This document shows, piece after piece, positions 35,128 through 44,878 of a stretch of DNA of 64,000 nt. Position numbers and translations under genes: made by a program. The stretch comes from Pseudomonas shahriarae (GTDB lineage Bacteria; Pseudomonadota; Gammaproteobacteria; Pseudomonadales; Pseudomonadaceae): NCBI RefSeq assembly GCF_014268455.2, contig NZ_CP077085.1:4567001-4631000 (forward strand), read 5' to 3'. The notes under the pieces were generated by a model, which was given only the letters and a program-made list of their open reading frames with translations, was not told where the DNA came from and did not search any database. How positions within the stretch are numbered: the stretch's first letter is position 1; each line of letters opens with the position of its first letter.

Positions 35128-36228
35128 TCATTGCGGGCTTTGCGCGGGCGCAGCGTCAGGCGCGGCAGGCTCAACGGTGGTCGGCGCGGGTGCCGGGCTG
35201 GAGCGGTAATCGGCTCGACGCTTGAGTTGGTACTCGCGCACCGCCGCGTTATGGGCGTCCAGGCTATCGGAAAAAATATGGCTGCCATCGCCCCGGGCCA
35301 CGAAATACAGGCTGCTGCCCGGTACCGGATTCAACGCGGCATGAATCGCCTCGCGGCCAACCATGGCAATCGGCGTCGGCGGCAGGCCGCTGATCATGTA
35401 GGTGTTATAGGGTGTGGCTTCTTTCAGGTGCGCGCGCGTCAACTTGCCGTTGTAGCGCTCGCCCATGCCGTAGATCACCGTGGGATCGGTTTGCAGCAGC
35501 ATGCCAATCTTCAGGCGCCGCACAAACACCCCGGCAATCTGCCCACGCTCTTCAGGCACGCCGGTTTCCTTCTCGACCAGCGACGCCATGATCAGCGCCT
35601 GGTAGGGGTCGGTATAGGGCGCATCCGGGGCACGTCGCTGCCATTCCTGGGCCAGTACGTCGTCCAGGCGGTTATAGGCTTTCTTCAGGAATTCGACATC
35701 GGTCATGCCGCGCACGAAACGGTAGGTGTCGGGGAAGAACCGCCCTTCGGGGAACACGTCGGGATGGCCGATTTTTTCCATCACCTCAGTGTCACTCAAG
35801 CCCGACAGGGTCTGCTCGATCTTTTCATGCTTGGCCAAGGCACTGCGTACCTGACGGAAGTTCCAGCCCTCCACCAGGGTCAGGCTGTACTGCACCACTT
35901 CACCACGCTGCCACAGGCCAATCAGGCCCTGGGCCGTCAGGCCTGGCGTCATGCGGTATTCGCCACTGTGCAGCGGTTGGCCGTCAAGGTTGAAGCGCCA
36001 GTAGAGACGCAGCCAAAAGGCATCCTCCAGCACACCGTCACTTTCCAGACGATTGAAAGTGCCCGTAGGGGTCGCGCCAGCAGCTACATCCAGCAATTGC
36101 TCCTGGGGCAGATTCAGCGGTTGCTTCAAGGCCGAGTTCAGCTTCCAGGCGGAAAAGCCCAATAGCAAACCCGCCAGGACCAGACCGATCTCCAGCAGCA
36201 ATACAATTTTACGTCTCAAATCAAACAC
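35128..36228 (-). CDS. mltG: Endolytic peptidoglycan transglycosylase MltG
   Basis: A 366-residue inner-membrane protein: one N-terminal transmembrane helix (about 7-28) and a periplasmic YceG domain with the catalytic glutamate in LVEKETGVPEERGQIAGVF and the end motif VPGSSLYFVARGDGSHIFS. MltG cuts nascent glycan strands and sets their length. No ATG is available at the N-terminus: GTG 36228 is chosen because it overlaps the pabC stop by 8 bases and gives MFDLRRKIVLLLE; TTG 36246 and TTG 36219 are alternatives. The C-terminus is Pro/Ala-rich. Confidence 0.92.
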   Translation of the reverse strand: MFDLRRKIVLLLEIGLVLAGLLLGFSAWKLNSALKQPLNLPQEQLLDVAAGATPTGTFNRLESDGVLEDAFWLRLYWRFNLDGQPLHSGEYRMTPGLTAQGLIGLWQRGEVVQYSLTLVEGWNFRQVRSALAKHEKIEQTLSGLSDTEVMEKIGHPDVFPEGRFFPDTYRFVRGMTDVEFLKKAYNRLDDVLAQEWQRRAPDAPYTDPYQALIMASLVEKETGVPEERGQIAGVFVRRLKIGMLLQTDPTVIYGMGERYNGKLTRAHLKEATPYNTYMISGLPPTPIAMVGREAIHAALNPVPGSSLYFVARGDGSHIFSDSLDAHNAAVREYQLKRRADYRSSPAPAPTTVEPAAPDAAPAQSPQ

Positions 36229-37036
36229 CCAATAGCGCGCGAACAATGCCTTGCAGTTTACGGGTGAGCGGCCCGGCCGACCAGCTCATTGGCCCACATC
36301 CAAGCACCGGCCAAATGCCATATACGCTATTGCAGACAAACACTTCGTCAGCCCGTTGCAGCTGCGCAAGGCTGATATCGGTCACGGTCGTGACGAGCCC
36401 CAACGCCTCGGCACGGGCCAACAGCTCGGCCCGCATGACGCCAGCCACACCACAGCGGCTCAGGTCGGCGGTCAGCAACTGGCCGTTATCCACCAGGAAC
36501 AGGTTGCTGAACACGCCTTCGATGACGCGCCCGGACATATCCAGCATCAATCCTTCCGCGTGATCGGCATCCTGCCACTCGGCGCGAGCCAGGACCTGTT
36601 CGAGACGATTGAGGTGTTTGAGGCCGGCGAGCAAGGGTTGCTCGGACAAACGCGTGACACATGGGAACAGGCGGACACCTGATGAACCGTGGGCCGGGGG
36701 ATAGGTAGCAGGTGGGCTGCCTTGCAGGATACGGCGCACGGGTGCGCCTGCGTTGATGCCATACCCCCGCAGGCTATCGCCTCGGGTCAGGATCAACTTG
36801 AGAACGCCGTCACCGAGGGCCGCCGCATAGGCCAGTAACTCGTTGCGGATCAGTGCCTGATCCGCAACGAGCGCCAGGCGCCTGCAACCCTCGTCGAGGC
36901 GTTGCAGGTGGCGGTCGAGCAGCACGGGCTGCCCGGCCTTGACCGCGAGGGTTTCAAACAAACCATCGCCGTAGGCCAGGCCGCGATCTTTGAGCGGCAC
37001 TGCGTCCGCTGGCTGACCGTCGACCCAGCTGCGCAT
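36221..37036 (-). CDS. pabC: Aminodeoxychorismate lyase
   Basis: A 271-residue class IV PLP enzyme that converts 4-amino-4-deoxychorismate to p-aminobenzoate for folate synthesis. Family signs are DRGLAYGDGLFETL (17-30), the glutamate region ADLSRCGVAGVMRAELL and the C-terminal VFVCNSVYGIWPV. Its start codon shares one base with the fabF stop codon (TAATG). Between fabF and mltG, as in E. coli and Pseudomonas. Confidence 0.93.
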   Translation of the reverse strand: MRSWVDGQPADAVPLKDRGLAYGDGLFETLAVKAGQPVLLDRHLQRLDEGCRRLALVADQALIRNELLAYAAALGDGVLKLILTRGDSLRGYGINAGAPVRRILQGSPPATYPPAHGSSGVRLFPCVTRLSEQPLLAGLKHLNRLEQVLARAEWQDADHAEGLMLDMSGRVIEGVFSNLFLVDNGQLLTADLSRCGVAGVMRAELLARAEALGLVTTVTDISLAQLQRADEVFVCNSVYGIWPVLGCGPMSWSAGPLTRKLQGIVRALLGV

Positions 37037-38280
37037 TACTCGGCGAACCGGCGGAACACCAGGGAACCGTTGGTACCGCCAAAGCCGAACGAGTTGGACA
37101 GCACCACGTCGATCGGCATTTTCTGCGCCTCGTGAGGTACGAAGTTCAGGTCGCAGCCTTCATCCGGCTCATCCAGGTTGATGGTCGGCGGTGCGACCTG
37201 GTCCTTGATCGCCAGCACACTGAAGATCGCCTCAACCGCGCCTGCCGCACCCAGCAGGTGACCGGTCATGGACTTGGTGGAACTGACCGCCAGCTTGTAG
37301 GCGTGCTCACCGAACACCGACTTGATGGCCTGCGCTTCCGCCAGATCGCCAGTGGGTGTCGAGGTGCCGTGGGCATTGATGTACTGCACTTGATCGCCAT
37401 TGATCTTCGCATCGCGCAACGCATTGCTGATGCAGCGCGCAGCGCCTGCGCCGTCGGCGGGTGGCGACGTCATGTGATACGCGTCGCCACTCATGCCAAA
37501 ACCGATCAACTCGGCATAGATCGTTGCGCCGCGCGCTTTGGCGTGCTCCAGCTCTTCGAGGACCAGGGCACCGGCACCGTCGGACAGTACAAAGCCATCA
37601 CGGCCCTTGTCCCACGGACGACTGGCGCGGGTTGGCTCGTCATTGCGCGTCGACAGCGCACGGGACGCGCCGAAGCCGCCCATGCCCAGGCCACAGGCGG
37701 CCATTTCGGCGCCACCGGCAATCATCACGTCCGCCTCGTCATAGGCGATATTGCGCGCCGCCATGCCGATGCAGTGAGTGCCCGTGGTGCACGCCGTGGA
37801 AATGGCGTAGTTAGGCCCCTGGGCACCCAGATGGATGGACAGGAAACCGGAAATCATATTGATGATCGAGCCCGGGACGAAGAACGGTGAAATTCGACGA
37901 GGGCCGGATTCGTGCAGCGTGCGGCTGGTTTCTTCGATATTGGTCAAACCGCCAATACCCGAACCCATGGCCACGCCGATGCGCTCACGGTTGGCATCGG
38001 TGACTTCCAGGCCTGCATTACGCACTGCCTGAAAACCGGCTGCCAGGCCGTATTGAATGAACAGGTCGAGTTTGCGGGATTCCTTGATCGAGAGATATTC
38101 CTCGACATTGAAGCCCTTTACCGAGCCGCCAAAACGGGTGGAATAGGCAGAAAGGTCCGTATGCTCAATCAGACCAATACCACTGTGGCCAGCCAGAATG
38201 CCCTGCCAACTGCTCGGCACATCCGTGCCCAGTGGCGACAACATACCCATACCGGTGACTACGACGCGTCTACGCGACAC
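37036..38280 (-). CDS. fabF: Beta-ketoacyl-ACP synthase II
   Basis: A 414-residue condensing enzyme of fatty-acid elongation. Active-site Cys164 lies in [11 protein letters not shown]; the two histidines are in [11 protein letters not shown] (about 304) and [11 protein letters not shown] (about 341). It condenses malonyl-ACP with acyl-ACP and in pseudomonads helps set unsaturated chain length. The start is GTG 38280 with GGAG 7 bases upstream, giving the standard length; a longer frame is rejected. Separated from acpP by an intrinsic hairpin (38328-38363). Confidence 0.96.
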   Translation of the reverse strand: MSRRRVVVTGMGMLSPLGTDVPSSWQGILAGHSGIGLIEHTDLSAYSTRFGGSVKGFNVEEYLSIKESRKLDLFIQYGLAAGFQAVRNAGLEVTDANRERIGVAMGSGIGGLTNIEETSRTLHESGPRRISPFFVPGSIINMISGFLSIHLGAQGPNYAISTACTTGTHCIGMAARNIAYDEADVMIAGGAEMAACGLGMGGFGASRALSTRNDEPTRASRPWDKGRDGFVLSDGAGALVLEELEHAKARGATIYAELIGFGMSGDAYHMTSPPADGAGAARCISNALRDAKINGDQVQYINAHGTSTPTGDLAEAQAIKSVFGEHAYKLAVSSTKSMTGHLLGAAGAVEAIFSVLAIKDQVAPPTINLDEPDEGCDLNFVPHEAQKMPIDVVLSNSFGFGGTNGSLVFRRFAE

Positions 38281-38327
38281 AGCACTCTCCTTTTTCTTGA
38301 TGACGACACTTTGCATCAAACCTAAAG

Positions 38328-38363
38328 AAAAAACCGCACGCCGTTATAGCAGTGCGGTTTTTC
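38328..38363 (-). terminator. Intrinsic terminator or attenuator between acpP and fabF
   Basis: On the minus strand AACCGCAC and GTGCGGTT pair in an 8-bp stem with a 12-base loop, followed by a T6 tract. It lies 24 bases after the acpP stop codon and 48 before the fabF start. It would end most acpP transcripts while letting some continue into fabF. Confidence 0.8.
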
Positions 38364-38387
38364 CCAACAGCAAGCGACGACTACAAA

Positions 38388-38627
38388 TTACTTGTCGTTG
38401 TGAGCAGTAACGTAGTCGATAGCAGCTTGAACAGTAGTGATTTTTTCAGCTTCTTCGTCCGGGATTTCGGTCTCGAATTCCTCTTCCAGAGCCATCACCA
38501 GCTCAACGGTGTCAAGGGAGTCGGCACCCAGGTCTTCAACGAAGGAAGAAGTGTTTTTCACTTCATCTTCTTTAACGCCCAGTTGCTCGGCAACGATTTT
38601 CTTGACGCGCTCTTCGATGGTGCTCAT
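38388..38627 (-). CDS. acpP: Acyl carrier protein
   Basis: A 79-residue acidic, helical protein that carries acyl chains on a phosphopantetheine arm attached to Ser37 in [12 protein letters not shown]. Near-identical to other pseudomonad AcpP in the region [20 protein letters not shown]. Its own promoter should lie in the 192-base gap from fabG, and an intrinsic terminator follows, consistent with the very high expression of ACP compared with its neighbours. Confidence 0.98.
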   Translation of the reverse strand: MSTIEERVKKIVAEQLGVKEDEVKNTSSFVEDLGADSLDTVELVMALEEEFETEIPDEEAEKITTVQAAIDYVTAHNDK

Positions 38628-38819
38628 ACCTTGTTTTCACTCCTAATGGACAAATTCAGGCAGCTGGCCAGTGGGTAAGTGTATAGAAAGGCTTTTCAGC
38701 TTTTCAACTGAAAGCTTCACCCTCGTACCCTACCGACCACCTGTCTATAAATAGATTGCAGCTTTATAACGGATTTTAGACAGCTCGTATGACATTTTTT
38801 TGAAGCGATCCGTCACAAT

Positions 38820-39563
38820 TTAACTCATGTACATCCCGCCGTTCACCGGGATTGTAGCCCCAGTCACGTATGCCGCACCGTCAGATGCCAGGAAAGAGAC
38901 CACATTGGCGATCTCTTGAGCCTGGCCCAGACGACCCAGCGGAATTTGCGTCAGCAACGCTTCACGCTGCGCTTCTGGCAGTTCGCGGGTCATATCGGTG
39001 TCGATGAACCCTGGAGCCACCGAGTTGACCGTAATCGACCGCGAGCCGACTTCACGCGCCAGGGCACGGCTGAAACCTTCCAGGCCGGCCTTGGCAGAGG
39101 CGTAGTTTACTTGGCCTGCGTTGCCCATGGCACCCACTACGGAGCCAATATTGATAATTCGCCCCCAACGCGCCTTGGTCATGCCGCGCAAAACACCCTT
39201 GGACAGGCGAAACAGACTGTTCAGGTTGGTATCGACCACGTCGTACCACTCGTCGTCTTTCATGCGCATCATCAGGTTGTCACGGGTGATACCGGCGTTG
39301 TTCACCAGAATAGCCGGCGTACCGAATTGTGCGGTGATCTCGGCAAGCACGGCAGCCACGGACTCATCGCTGGTCACGTTGAGTTCCAGGCCGGTGCCCT
39401 GCACGCCGTTTTCCTTGAGGGTCGCGGCGATACGCTCGGCGCCCGAGGCGGAGGTGGCAGTACCAATCACTACCGCGCCCTGACGGCCCAGTTCCAGGGC
39501 AATCGCCTGGCCAATGCCACGGCTTGCGCCGGTAACCAGTGCAACTTTACCTTGCAGACTCAT
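38820..39563 (-). CDS. fabG: 3-oxoacyl-ACP reductase
   Basis: A 247-residue short-chain dehydrogenase that reduces 3-oxoacyl-ACP with NADPH. The cofactor motif is GASRGIG (13-19), NNAG is at about 88-91 and the catalytic Tyr/Lys are in NYASAKAG (about 151-158). The end GGMYMS is normal for the family. It follows fabD by 17 bases. Confidence 0.97.
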   Translation of the reverse strand: MSLQGKVALVTGASRGIGQAIALELGRQGAVVIGTATSASGAERIAATLKENGVQGTGLELNVTSDESVAAVLAEITAQFGTPAILVNNAGITRDNLMMRMKDDEWYDVVDTNLNSLFRLSKGVLRGMTKARWGRIINIGSVVGAMGNAGQVNYASAKAGLEGFSRALAREVGSRSITVNSVAPGFIDTDMTRELPEAQREALLTQIPLGRLGQAQEIANVVSFLASDGAAYVTGATIPVNGGMYMS

Positions 39564-39580
39564 GCAGGCTTCTCCTTAGT

Positions 39581-40519
39581 TCAGGCCAGTGCGGCGCGGG
39601 CGGCTGCGAAGCCATCCGGGGTATTGAGATTGGAAGTCGACACGCCTTCGGCGCAGCGCTTGTTGAGACCGGCCAGGACTTTGCCCGGGCCACACTCAAC
39701 CAGTTGGGTCGCGCCCTTGGCAGCCAGGGTCTGCACGGATTCAACCCAGCGCACCGGCTTGTACAGTTGCTCCAGCAGGTCGCGCTTGAGGGTTTCCAGG
39801 TCCGGGGCCACGTCGGCGCTGACGTTTTGCACCAGCGGGACCTGCGGTGCCTGCCAGTTGATGGCGGCGACGGACTCGGCAAAACGCTCGGCCGCCGGGC
39901 GCATCAGTTCGCAGTGGGACGGTACGCTGACCGGCAGCGGCAAGGCACGCTTGGCCCCACGGGCCTTGCAGCCTTCGATGGCACGCTCAACTGCAGCCTT
40001 GGCACCGGCGATCACCACCTGGCCAGGGGAGTTGAAGTTGACCGCGCTGACCACTTCGCCCTGGGCCGCTTCGGCACAGGCTTCGATCACCACCGCGTCG
40101 TCCAGGCCCAGGATCGCGGCCATGCCGCCCTGCCCGGCCGGAACCGCCTCTTGCATCAGTTGGCCACGGCGCTCTACCAGCTTGACCGCTTCAGCCAGGG
40201 TCAGACTGCCTGCCGCAACCAGGGCGCTGTACTCGCCCAGGCTGTGACCGGCAACAAAAGCCGGGCGTGCGCCGCCTTCGGCCAGCCAAACGCGCCACAG
40301 CGCGATGGACGCCGTCAGGATGGCCGGCTGGGTTTTATCGGTTTGATTGAGCAGTTCTTCCGGACCGTCCTGGGTCAATGCCCAGAGGTCGTAGCCCAAG
40401 GCCGCGGAAGCTTCCTTGAATGTTTCCAGGATCAGCGGGTATTGCGCGCCCAGCTCGGCCAACATGCCGAGGGACTGCGAACCCTGCCCTGGAAAGACGA
40501 ATGCGAGGGATGTAGACAT
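39581..40519 (-). CDS. fabD: Malonyl-CoA:ACP transacylase
   Basis: A 312-residue enzyme that loads malonate onto ACP. The GQGSQ motif is at 11-15, the nucleophile is Ser93 in GHSLGEYS, and the partner histidine lies in VPSHCELM (about 202). ATG 40519 gives the standard N-terminus; the longer frame lacks resemblance. There are 127 bases between plsX and fabD, enough for an additional promoter. Confidence 0.97.
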   Translation of the reverse strand: MSTSLAFVFPGQGSQSLGMLAELGAQYPLILETFKEASAALGYDLWALTQDGPEELLNQTDKTQPAILTASIALWRVWLAEGGARPAFVAGHSLGEYSALVAAGSLTLAEAVKLVERRGQLMQEAVPAGQGGMAAILGLDDAVVIEACAEAAQGEVVSAVNFNSPGQVVIAGAKAAVERAIEGCKARGAKRALPLPVSVPSHCELMRPAAERFAESVAAINWQAPQVPLVQNVSADVAPDLETLKRDLLEQLYKPVRWVESVQTLAAKGATQLVECGPGKVLAGLNKRCAEGVSTSNLNTPDGFAAARAALA

Positions 40520-40646
40520 GTAACAAGCCCCTAATGATCTGGTCGTCGGTGAATTGACGCCCCACAGCTGGGAGCGCAAGAAACTGACAGATTGGATGGT
40601 CAATTGAACTGGCCGGTCACATTTAAGCATTCCCGGCCCGATTCGC

Positions 40647-41657
40647 CTAAGGCAACAGATCCTCAAGACGGCCATGCAAGCGTTGCGGCAGGTTCTCCTG
40701 GATCTCGATCAGCGCGCGCGCAATAGCACTCTGAAAGCCCTGGACACCTGCAGAACCGTGGCTTTTTACCACAATACCCTGCAGACCGAGGAAGCTTGCG
40801 CCGTTATGCCGCGCCGGGGCCAGGTCCGCCTGCAAGCGCCGCATCAACGGCAACGCCAAGGCACCCACCAGCCGCGAAGCCAGATTGCGCTTGAACAACG
40901 CCTCGATCCGCGCAGCAATCATCGTAGCCAGGCCTTCGCTGGACTTAAGCAGGATATTTCCGACAAACCCGTCACAAACCACCACATCGGCCTCGCCACG
41001 ATATAACCCATCGCCTTCGACAAACCCGATGTAATTCAAGCCCCGCGCCTGCTGCAACAGGCTAGCGGCCAACTTGACCTGCTGGTTGCCCTTGATGTCC
41101 TCGGTGCCGATGTTCAGCAAGGCCACCCGTGGCCGCACCACACCCAGCGCCTCGGCCGCGACCGAGCCCATCAGGGCAAAGTGCAGCAGGTGCTCGGCGC
41201 TGCAATCGACATTTGCCCCCAGGTCCAGCAACTGGCAATAGCCACCCTGTGTCGGAATCGCCGCGACCATCGCCGGCCGATCAATACCCGGCAGGGTTTT
41301 CAGCACATGCCGCGACAGCGCCATCAAGGCCCCGGTATTGCCAGCGCTGACACAGGCCTGGACCTTGCCATCGCGCAGCAACTCAAGCGCCACGCGCATT
41401 GACGAATCAGGTTTGCCACGCAGGGCCTGGGCCGGCTTTTCATCCATGCCGATGGTTTCGCTGGCCGGCATTATTGTCAGGCGCGCGCGATCCACAGCCG
41501 GATGACTGGCAATCAGTTCTTCAAGAAGGGAAGGTTGACCGACGAGGGTCAGGTGCAGCGAGGGCGTAGCAGACAGGCTGGCAATGCATGCCTGGACAAT
41601 GCTGCGGGGACCGAAGTCCCCGCCCATTGCGTCAATCGCGATGACTTGAGCAGACAA
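40647..41657 (-). CDS. plsX: Phosphate acyltransferase PlsX
   Basis: A 336-residue enzyme that converts acyl-ACP to acyl-phosphate, the first step of phospholipid synthesis by the PlsX/PlsY route. The diagnostic start is [18 protein letters not shown] 41657 is used as start: it is 4 bases after the rpmF stop and gives the usual N-terminus, and no ATG or GTG fits better. The rpmF-plsX-fab arrangement is conserved across gamma-proteobacteria. Confidence 0.95.
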   Translation of the reverse strand: MSAQVIAIDAMGGDFGPRSIVQACIASLSATPSLHLTLVGQPSLLEELIASHPAVDRARLTIMPASETIGMDEKPAQALRGKPDSSMRVALELLRDGKVQACVSAGNTGALMALSRHVLKTLPGIDRPAMVAAIPTQGGYCQLLDLGANVDCSAEHLLHFALMGSVAAEALGVVRPRVALLNIGTEDIKGNQQVKLAASLLQQARGLNYIGFVEGDGLYRGEADVVVCDGFVGNILLKSSEGLATMIAARIEALFKRNLASRLVGALALPLMRRLQADLAPARHNGASFLGLQGIVVKSHGSAGVQGFQSAIARALIEIQENLPQRLHGRLEDLLP

Positions 41658-41661
41658 GTGA

Positions 41662-41844
41662 TTACTCGTCAGCGCCCTTGTCGATCACTTTACGGCCACG
41701 GTATACGCCTTCTGGCGATACGTGGTGACGCAGGTGAACTTCACCAGTGGTTTTTTCTACAGACAGAGTGCTTGCCGTCAGGGCATCGTGCGAACGACGC
41801 ATGTCACGGGCAGAGCGGGATTTTTTGTTCTGCTGAACAGCCAT
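41662..41844 (-). CDS. rpmF: 50S ribosomal protein L32
   Basis: A 60-residue basic ribosomal protein starting [22 protein letters not shown]. The zinc-binding cysteines found in some L32 proteins are absent, as is usual in pseudomonads. It lies 13 bases after the YceD gene and 4 bases before plsX. Confidence 0.97.
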   Translation of the reverse strand: MAVQQNKKSRSARDMRRSHDALTASTLSVEKTTGEVHLRHHVSPEGVYRGRKVIDKGADE

Positions 41845-41857
41845 AATTGATTAACTC

Positions 41858-42388
41858 CTAAACGTTTGGGTCACGCTTTAACTGCGCCAATACACTGAAC
41901 GGGTTGGACCGCGTTACCTCGTCCTCGCTCGGTTCGGACTCGTCATCGAGCCCCGCCGGCTGCTGGCATTCTTCCGGATGATGAGCAGGCACAATGGGCA
42001 AGGCGAGCAGAAGCTCCTCCTCGATCAGTGCATGCAGATCCAAAGGATCTTCGCCCAGTTCCAGCACGTCATAACCTTTCGGCAACGACTGGGTATTCGC
42101 ACCCTCTTTCACCACAGCATAACTGCATTCGCTGTGGATCGGCAGGGTGACCAGCTCAAGACAACGCTGGCAAACCATTTTGACCTCGGTGTCGATAAAG
42201 CTGTGGATTACCACAGATTTACGTTCATCTCGCTCAAAAACGAATTTAGCCTGCACCGTACCGACAGTGTCGGAAAGCGGGTCGCAGAGTCTCTCCAAAT
42301 CGGCCAGCAACACTTCACCTTGGAGGGTGGTGCCACGATCAGCCAATTTGCGCGGGTCAACGTGAGGTGGAATCGGGTCATTCAACAT
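41858..42388 (-). CDS. yceD: YceD family protein (DUF177), 23S rRNA accumulation protein
   Basis: A 176-residue acidic protein of the YceD/DUF177 family with the conserved CQRCLELVTLPI (two-Cys motif) and a C-terminal block ending NPFSVLAQLKRD. Members are linked to 23S rRNA accumulation and ribosome assembly and are nearly always encoded just upstream of rpmF, as here. Start 42388 (MLNDPIPPHVDPRKL) chosen over an upstream in-frame ATG because it matches relatives. Divergent from maf by 105 bases. Confidence 0.92.
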   Translation of the reverse strand: MLNDPIPPHVDPRKLADRGTTLQGEVLLADLERLCDPLSDTVGTVQAKFVFERDERKSVVIHSFIDTEVKMVCQRCLELVTLPIHSECSYAVVKEGANTQSLPKGYDVLELGEDPLDLHALIEEELLLALPIVPAHHPEECQQPAGLDDESEPSEDEVTRSNPFSVLAQLKRDPNV

Positions 42389-42493
42389 AGGCGCAGCATT
42401 ATAGGGATGCACCCGCCCATGTCAAAGGAAATTCAGCCCTGTGCGCCAGACTGTCCGCTCGCTAGAATCCGCGACTGCCTTGAGGAGAGCCAC

Positions 42494-43072
42494 ATGTTGC
42501 CTTTATTACTCGCTTCCAGCTCGGTTTATCGCCGGGAACTGCTGAACCGCCTGCATCTGCCGTTCATCTGCAGCTCTCCGGATATCGACGAAAGCCATCG
42601 CATAAATGAGTCCGCGATCGACCTGGTCAAGCGCCTGGCCGAAGAGAAAGCCCGCGCCCTGGCCGGCAGCCATCCAGGGCACCTGATCATCGGTTCGGAC
42701 CAGGTGGCGACCCTGGACGGCCAGATCATCGGCAAGCCCCACACCTTTGAAAGGGCCCGCGAGCAATTGCTGGCGGCCAGCGGCAGACAGGTCAGCTTCC
42801 TGACCGGCCTGGCCCTGCTCAATAGCGACACCGGGCACTGCCAGGTGGACTGCATCCCCTTCACCGTCACAATGCGCCAATTGGCACCGGCACAGATCGA
42901 GCGCTACCTGCGGATCGAGCAACCCTACGATTGCGCTGGCAGCTTCAAGGCCGAGGGACTGGGGGTGAGCCTGTTTCAGAGCACCGCAGGGCCAGACGCC
43001 ACCAGCCTCATCGGCCTACCGCTGATCCGCCTGGTGGATATGTTGCTGGCCGAAGGCGTGCAAATCCCCTGA
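42494..43072 (+). CDS. Maf-like nucleotide pyrophosphatase (7-methyl-GTP type, YceF)
   Basis: A 192-residue Maf/Ham1-fold enzyme. Typical motifs are LLASSSVYRRELL (4-16), the acidic IGSDQV (about 69-74) and the phosphate-binding lysine in GKPHTFERA. Enzymes of the YceF subgroup hydrolyse m7GTP to the monophosphate, cleaning nucleotide pools. ATG 42494 has GAGGAG 8 bases upstream and excludes a long antisense-like extension. It is divergent from yceD and convergent with sppA across a REPIN. Confidence 0.92.
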   Translation: MLPLLLASSSVYRRELLNRLHLPFICSSPDIDESHRINESAIDLVKRLAEEKARALAGSHPGHLIIGSDQVATLDGQIIGKPHTFERAREQLLAASGRQVSFLTGLALLNSDTGHCQVDCIPFTVTMRQLAPAQIERYLRIEQPYDCAGSFKAEGLGVSLFQSTAGPDATSLIGLPLIRLVDMLLAEGVQIP

Positions 43073-43089
43073 GAGCCCCACAAAAAACA

Positions 43090-43181
43090 ATGTGGGAGCC
43101 GGGCTTGCCCGCGATGACGGCCTGTCAGCAACCCATTGGTTGGCTGACCCACCGCAATCGCGGGCAAGCCCGCTCCCACAT
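43090..43181. repeat. REPIN: two inverted REP elements of the GTGGGAGC class
   Basis: ATGTGGGAGCCGGGCTTGCC at 43090 is mirrored by GGCAAGCCCGCTCCCACAT ending at 43181, with a diverged middle. This is the best-preserved REP pair in the window and lies between convergent maf and sppA. Confidence 0.9.
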
Positions 43182-43204
43182 TTTGAGCTATGCCAATCGC
43201 GAGA

Positions 43205-44194
43205 TCAGCGCAAGGCCGGCCCCTGGAAGCCCATGTACAGCGCCAGTTTCTCCGCCACACTGGCCCCCAGCTTCTTGGAGAAACGGTCGAACGGCGATTC
43301 CTGGACGGTAAAGTCCACCAACTCCTTCTCGCCAATCACATCCCGTGCTACTGAACTGGCACTGCCCAGACCATCAATCAAGCCCAGCGGCAATGCCTGC
43401 TCACCCGACCAGATCAGGCCCGAGAACAACTCCGGATGTTCTTTATCCTTGAGCCGCTCACCGCGCCCCTGCTTGACGCTGGCAATGAACTGGCGATGAG
43501 TGGTGTCGAGCACGCTCTGCCAGAACTGGGTTTCGTCAGCCTTTTGCGGCTGGAACGGGTCAAGGAACGACTTGTGCTCCCCGGAGGTGTAGGTACGACG
43601 CTCAACCCCCAGCTTCTCCATTGCCCCGACAAAACCGTAGCCGGCCGCCGTCACGCCAATCGAACCCACCAGACTGGCCTTGTCGGCGTAGATCTGGTCG
43701 GCGGCGCTGGCGATGTAATAGGCACCCGAGGCGCCCAGGTCAGAGATTACCGCGTACAGCTTGGTCTCTGGATGCAAGGCACGCAGCCGGCGAATCTCGT
43801 CATAGACGTAACCCGACTGCACCGGACTGCCGCCAGGGCTATTGATGCGCAACACCACGCCCTTGACCTTGGGATCCTCGAAAGCCGTGCGCAAGCTGCT
43901 GACGATATTGTCGGCACTGGCCGACTCCTTGTCGGCAATCACCCCGCTCACCTCGATCAACGCGGTATAGCTACCACTGCGGGCGGCGCTTTTTTCCATA
44001 TCGACCAAAGGACTGAACAACACCAGCATGCCAATCAGGTAGGTGAAGGTCAGGAGTTTGAAGAAGATCCCCCAGCGCCGGGCGCGGCGCTGTTCCTGGA
44101 CGCCCGCCAGAAGGGTCTTTTCCAACAACTTCCAGCTTTTATCATCGCCATTGTCAGCACCGGACTTGGTCGGTGCCTTCCACTCATCGGTCAT
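43205..44194 (-). CDS. sppA: Signal peptide peptidase SppA, S49 family
   Basis: A 329-residue inner-membrane serine peptidase of the single-domain type. One transmembrane helix (about 41-62) is followed by the S49 domain; the nucleophile is Ser156 in GASGAYY and the general base Lys208 in GEHKSFLDPF, 52 residues apart as in Bacillus SppA. It degrades cleaved signal peptides in the membrane. It lies 21 bases downstream of the HAD hydrolase gene. Confidence 0.94.
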   Translation of the reverse strand: MTDEWKAPTKSGADNGDDKSWKLLEKTLLAGVQEQRRARRWGIFFKLLTFTYLIGMLVLFSPLVDMEKSAARSGSYTALIEVSGVIADKESASADNIVSSLRTAFEDPKVKGVVLRINSPGGSPVQSGYVYDEIRRLRALHPETKLYAVISDLGASGAYYIASAADQIYADKASLVGSIGVTAAGYGFVGAMEKLGVERRTYTSGEHKSFLDPFQPQKADETQFWQSVLDTTHRQFIASVKQGRGERLKDKEHPELFSGLIWSGEQALPLGLIDGLGSASSVARDVIGEKELVDFTVQESPFDRFSKKLGASVAEKLALYMGFQGPALR

Positions 44195-44215
44195 GCCATC
44201 TACCCCAGCAAAAAC

Positions 44216-44878
44216 TTAATGGGCCTGGTTGAGCCAGGCGTGCAATTGCGAAAACCGATCAATCGTCAGTCGCGGCTCGTAAGCCTGCAAGGCTTCGGGG
44301 GACTGGGCGCCGTAGCTGACGGCGACACTGTCCATGCCGGCATTGCGCGCCATCAACAGATCGAACGAAGCATCGCCGACCATCAACGACTCACGGGCAG
44401 ACACGCCGCAATGGGCCATGATCTGCTCCAGCATCAATGGATGGGGCTTGCTCGCGGTTTCATCGGCAGCGCGGGTGACGTCGAAATAGTCCTCCCAACC
44501 ATTGGCCTTGAGCACCCGATCCAGGCCACGCCGGGCTTTGCCGGTGGCCACGGCCAGGTGATAGCCCTGCTCACGCAATGCCGCCAACGACTGCACCACC
44601 CCTTCAAACAAAGGCGAAGGCTCGGACTCCAGGGCAATGTAGTGATCGGCGTAATGCTCGCGAAACGCTACCAACTCACTGTCAGCGATCTGCGGGTACA
44701 AGGTGCGAATGGCTTCGGGCAATCCCAGGCCAATAATGCCCTTGACCGCCAGATCACTGCACAGCTCGAAGCCGGAACGGGTCGAGGCCACGTGCATGGA
44801 CTCGACAATCCGACCAATGGAATCGCACAGGGTGCCATCCCAGTCAAAAATCAGCAGCTTGTAGTCAGGGCGCGACAC
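44216..44878 (-). CDS. HAD-superfamily hydrolase (phosphoglycolate-phosphatase-like)
   Basis: A 220-residue HAD-IA phosphatase. Motif I is DWDGTLCDS (about 12-20, Asp nucleophile), motif II the Thr in ATGKARRG (about 113), and motif IV GDASFD (about 164-169). It looks like a Gph/PpaX-type small-molecule phosphatase; the substrate is uncertain. It overlaps the 3' end of rluC by 14 bases, and PAO1 has the same order as I recall it. Confidence 0.92.
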   Translation of the reverse strand: MSRPDYKLLIFDWDGTLCDSIGRIVESMHVASTRSGFELCSDLAVKGIIGLGLPEAIRTLYPQIADSELVAFREHYADHYIALESEPSPLFEGVVQSLAALREQGYHLAVATGKARRGLDRVLKANGWEDYFDVTRAADETASKPHPLMLEQIMAHCGVSARESLMVGDASFDLLMARNAGMDSVAVSYGAQSPEALQAYEPRLTIDRFSQLHAWLNQAH

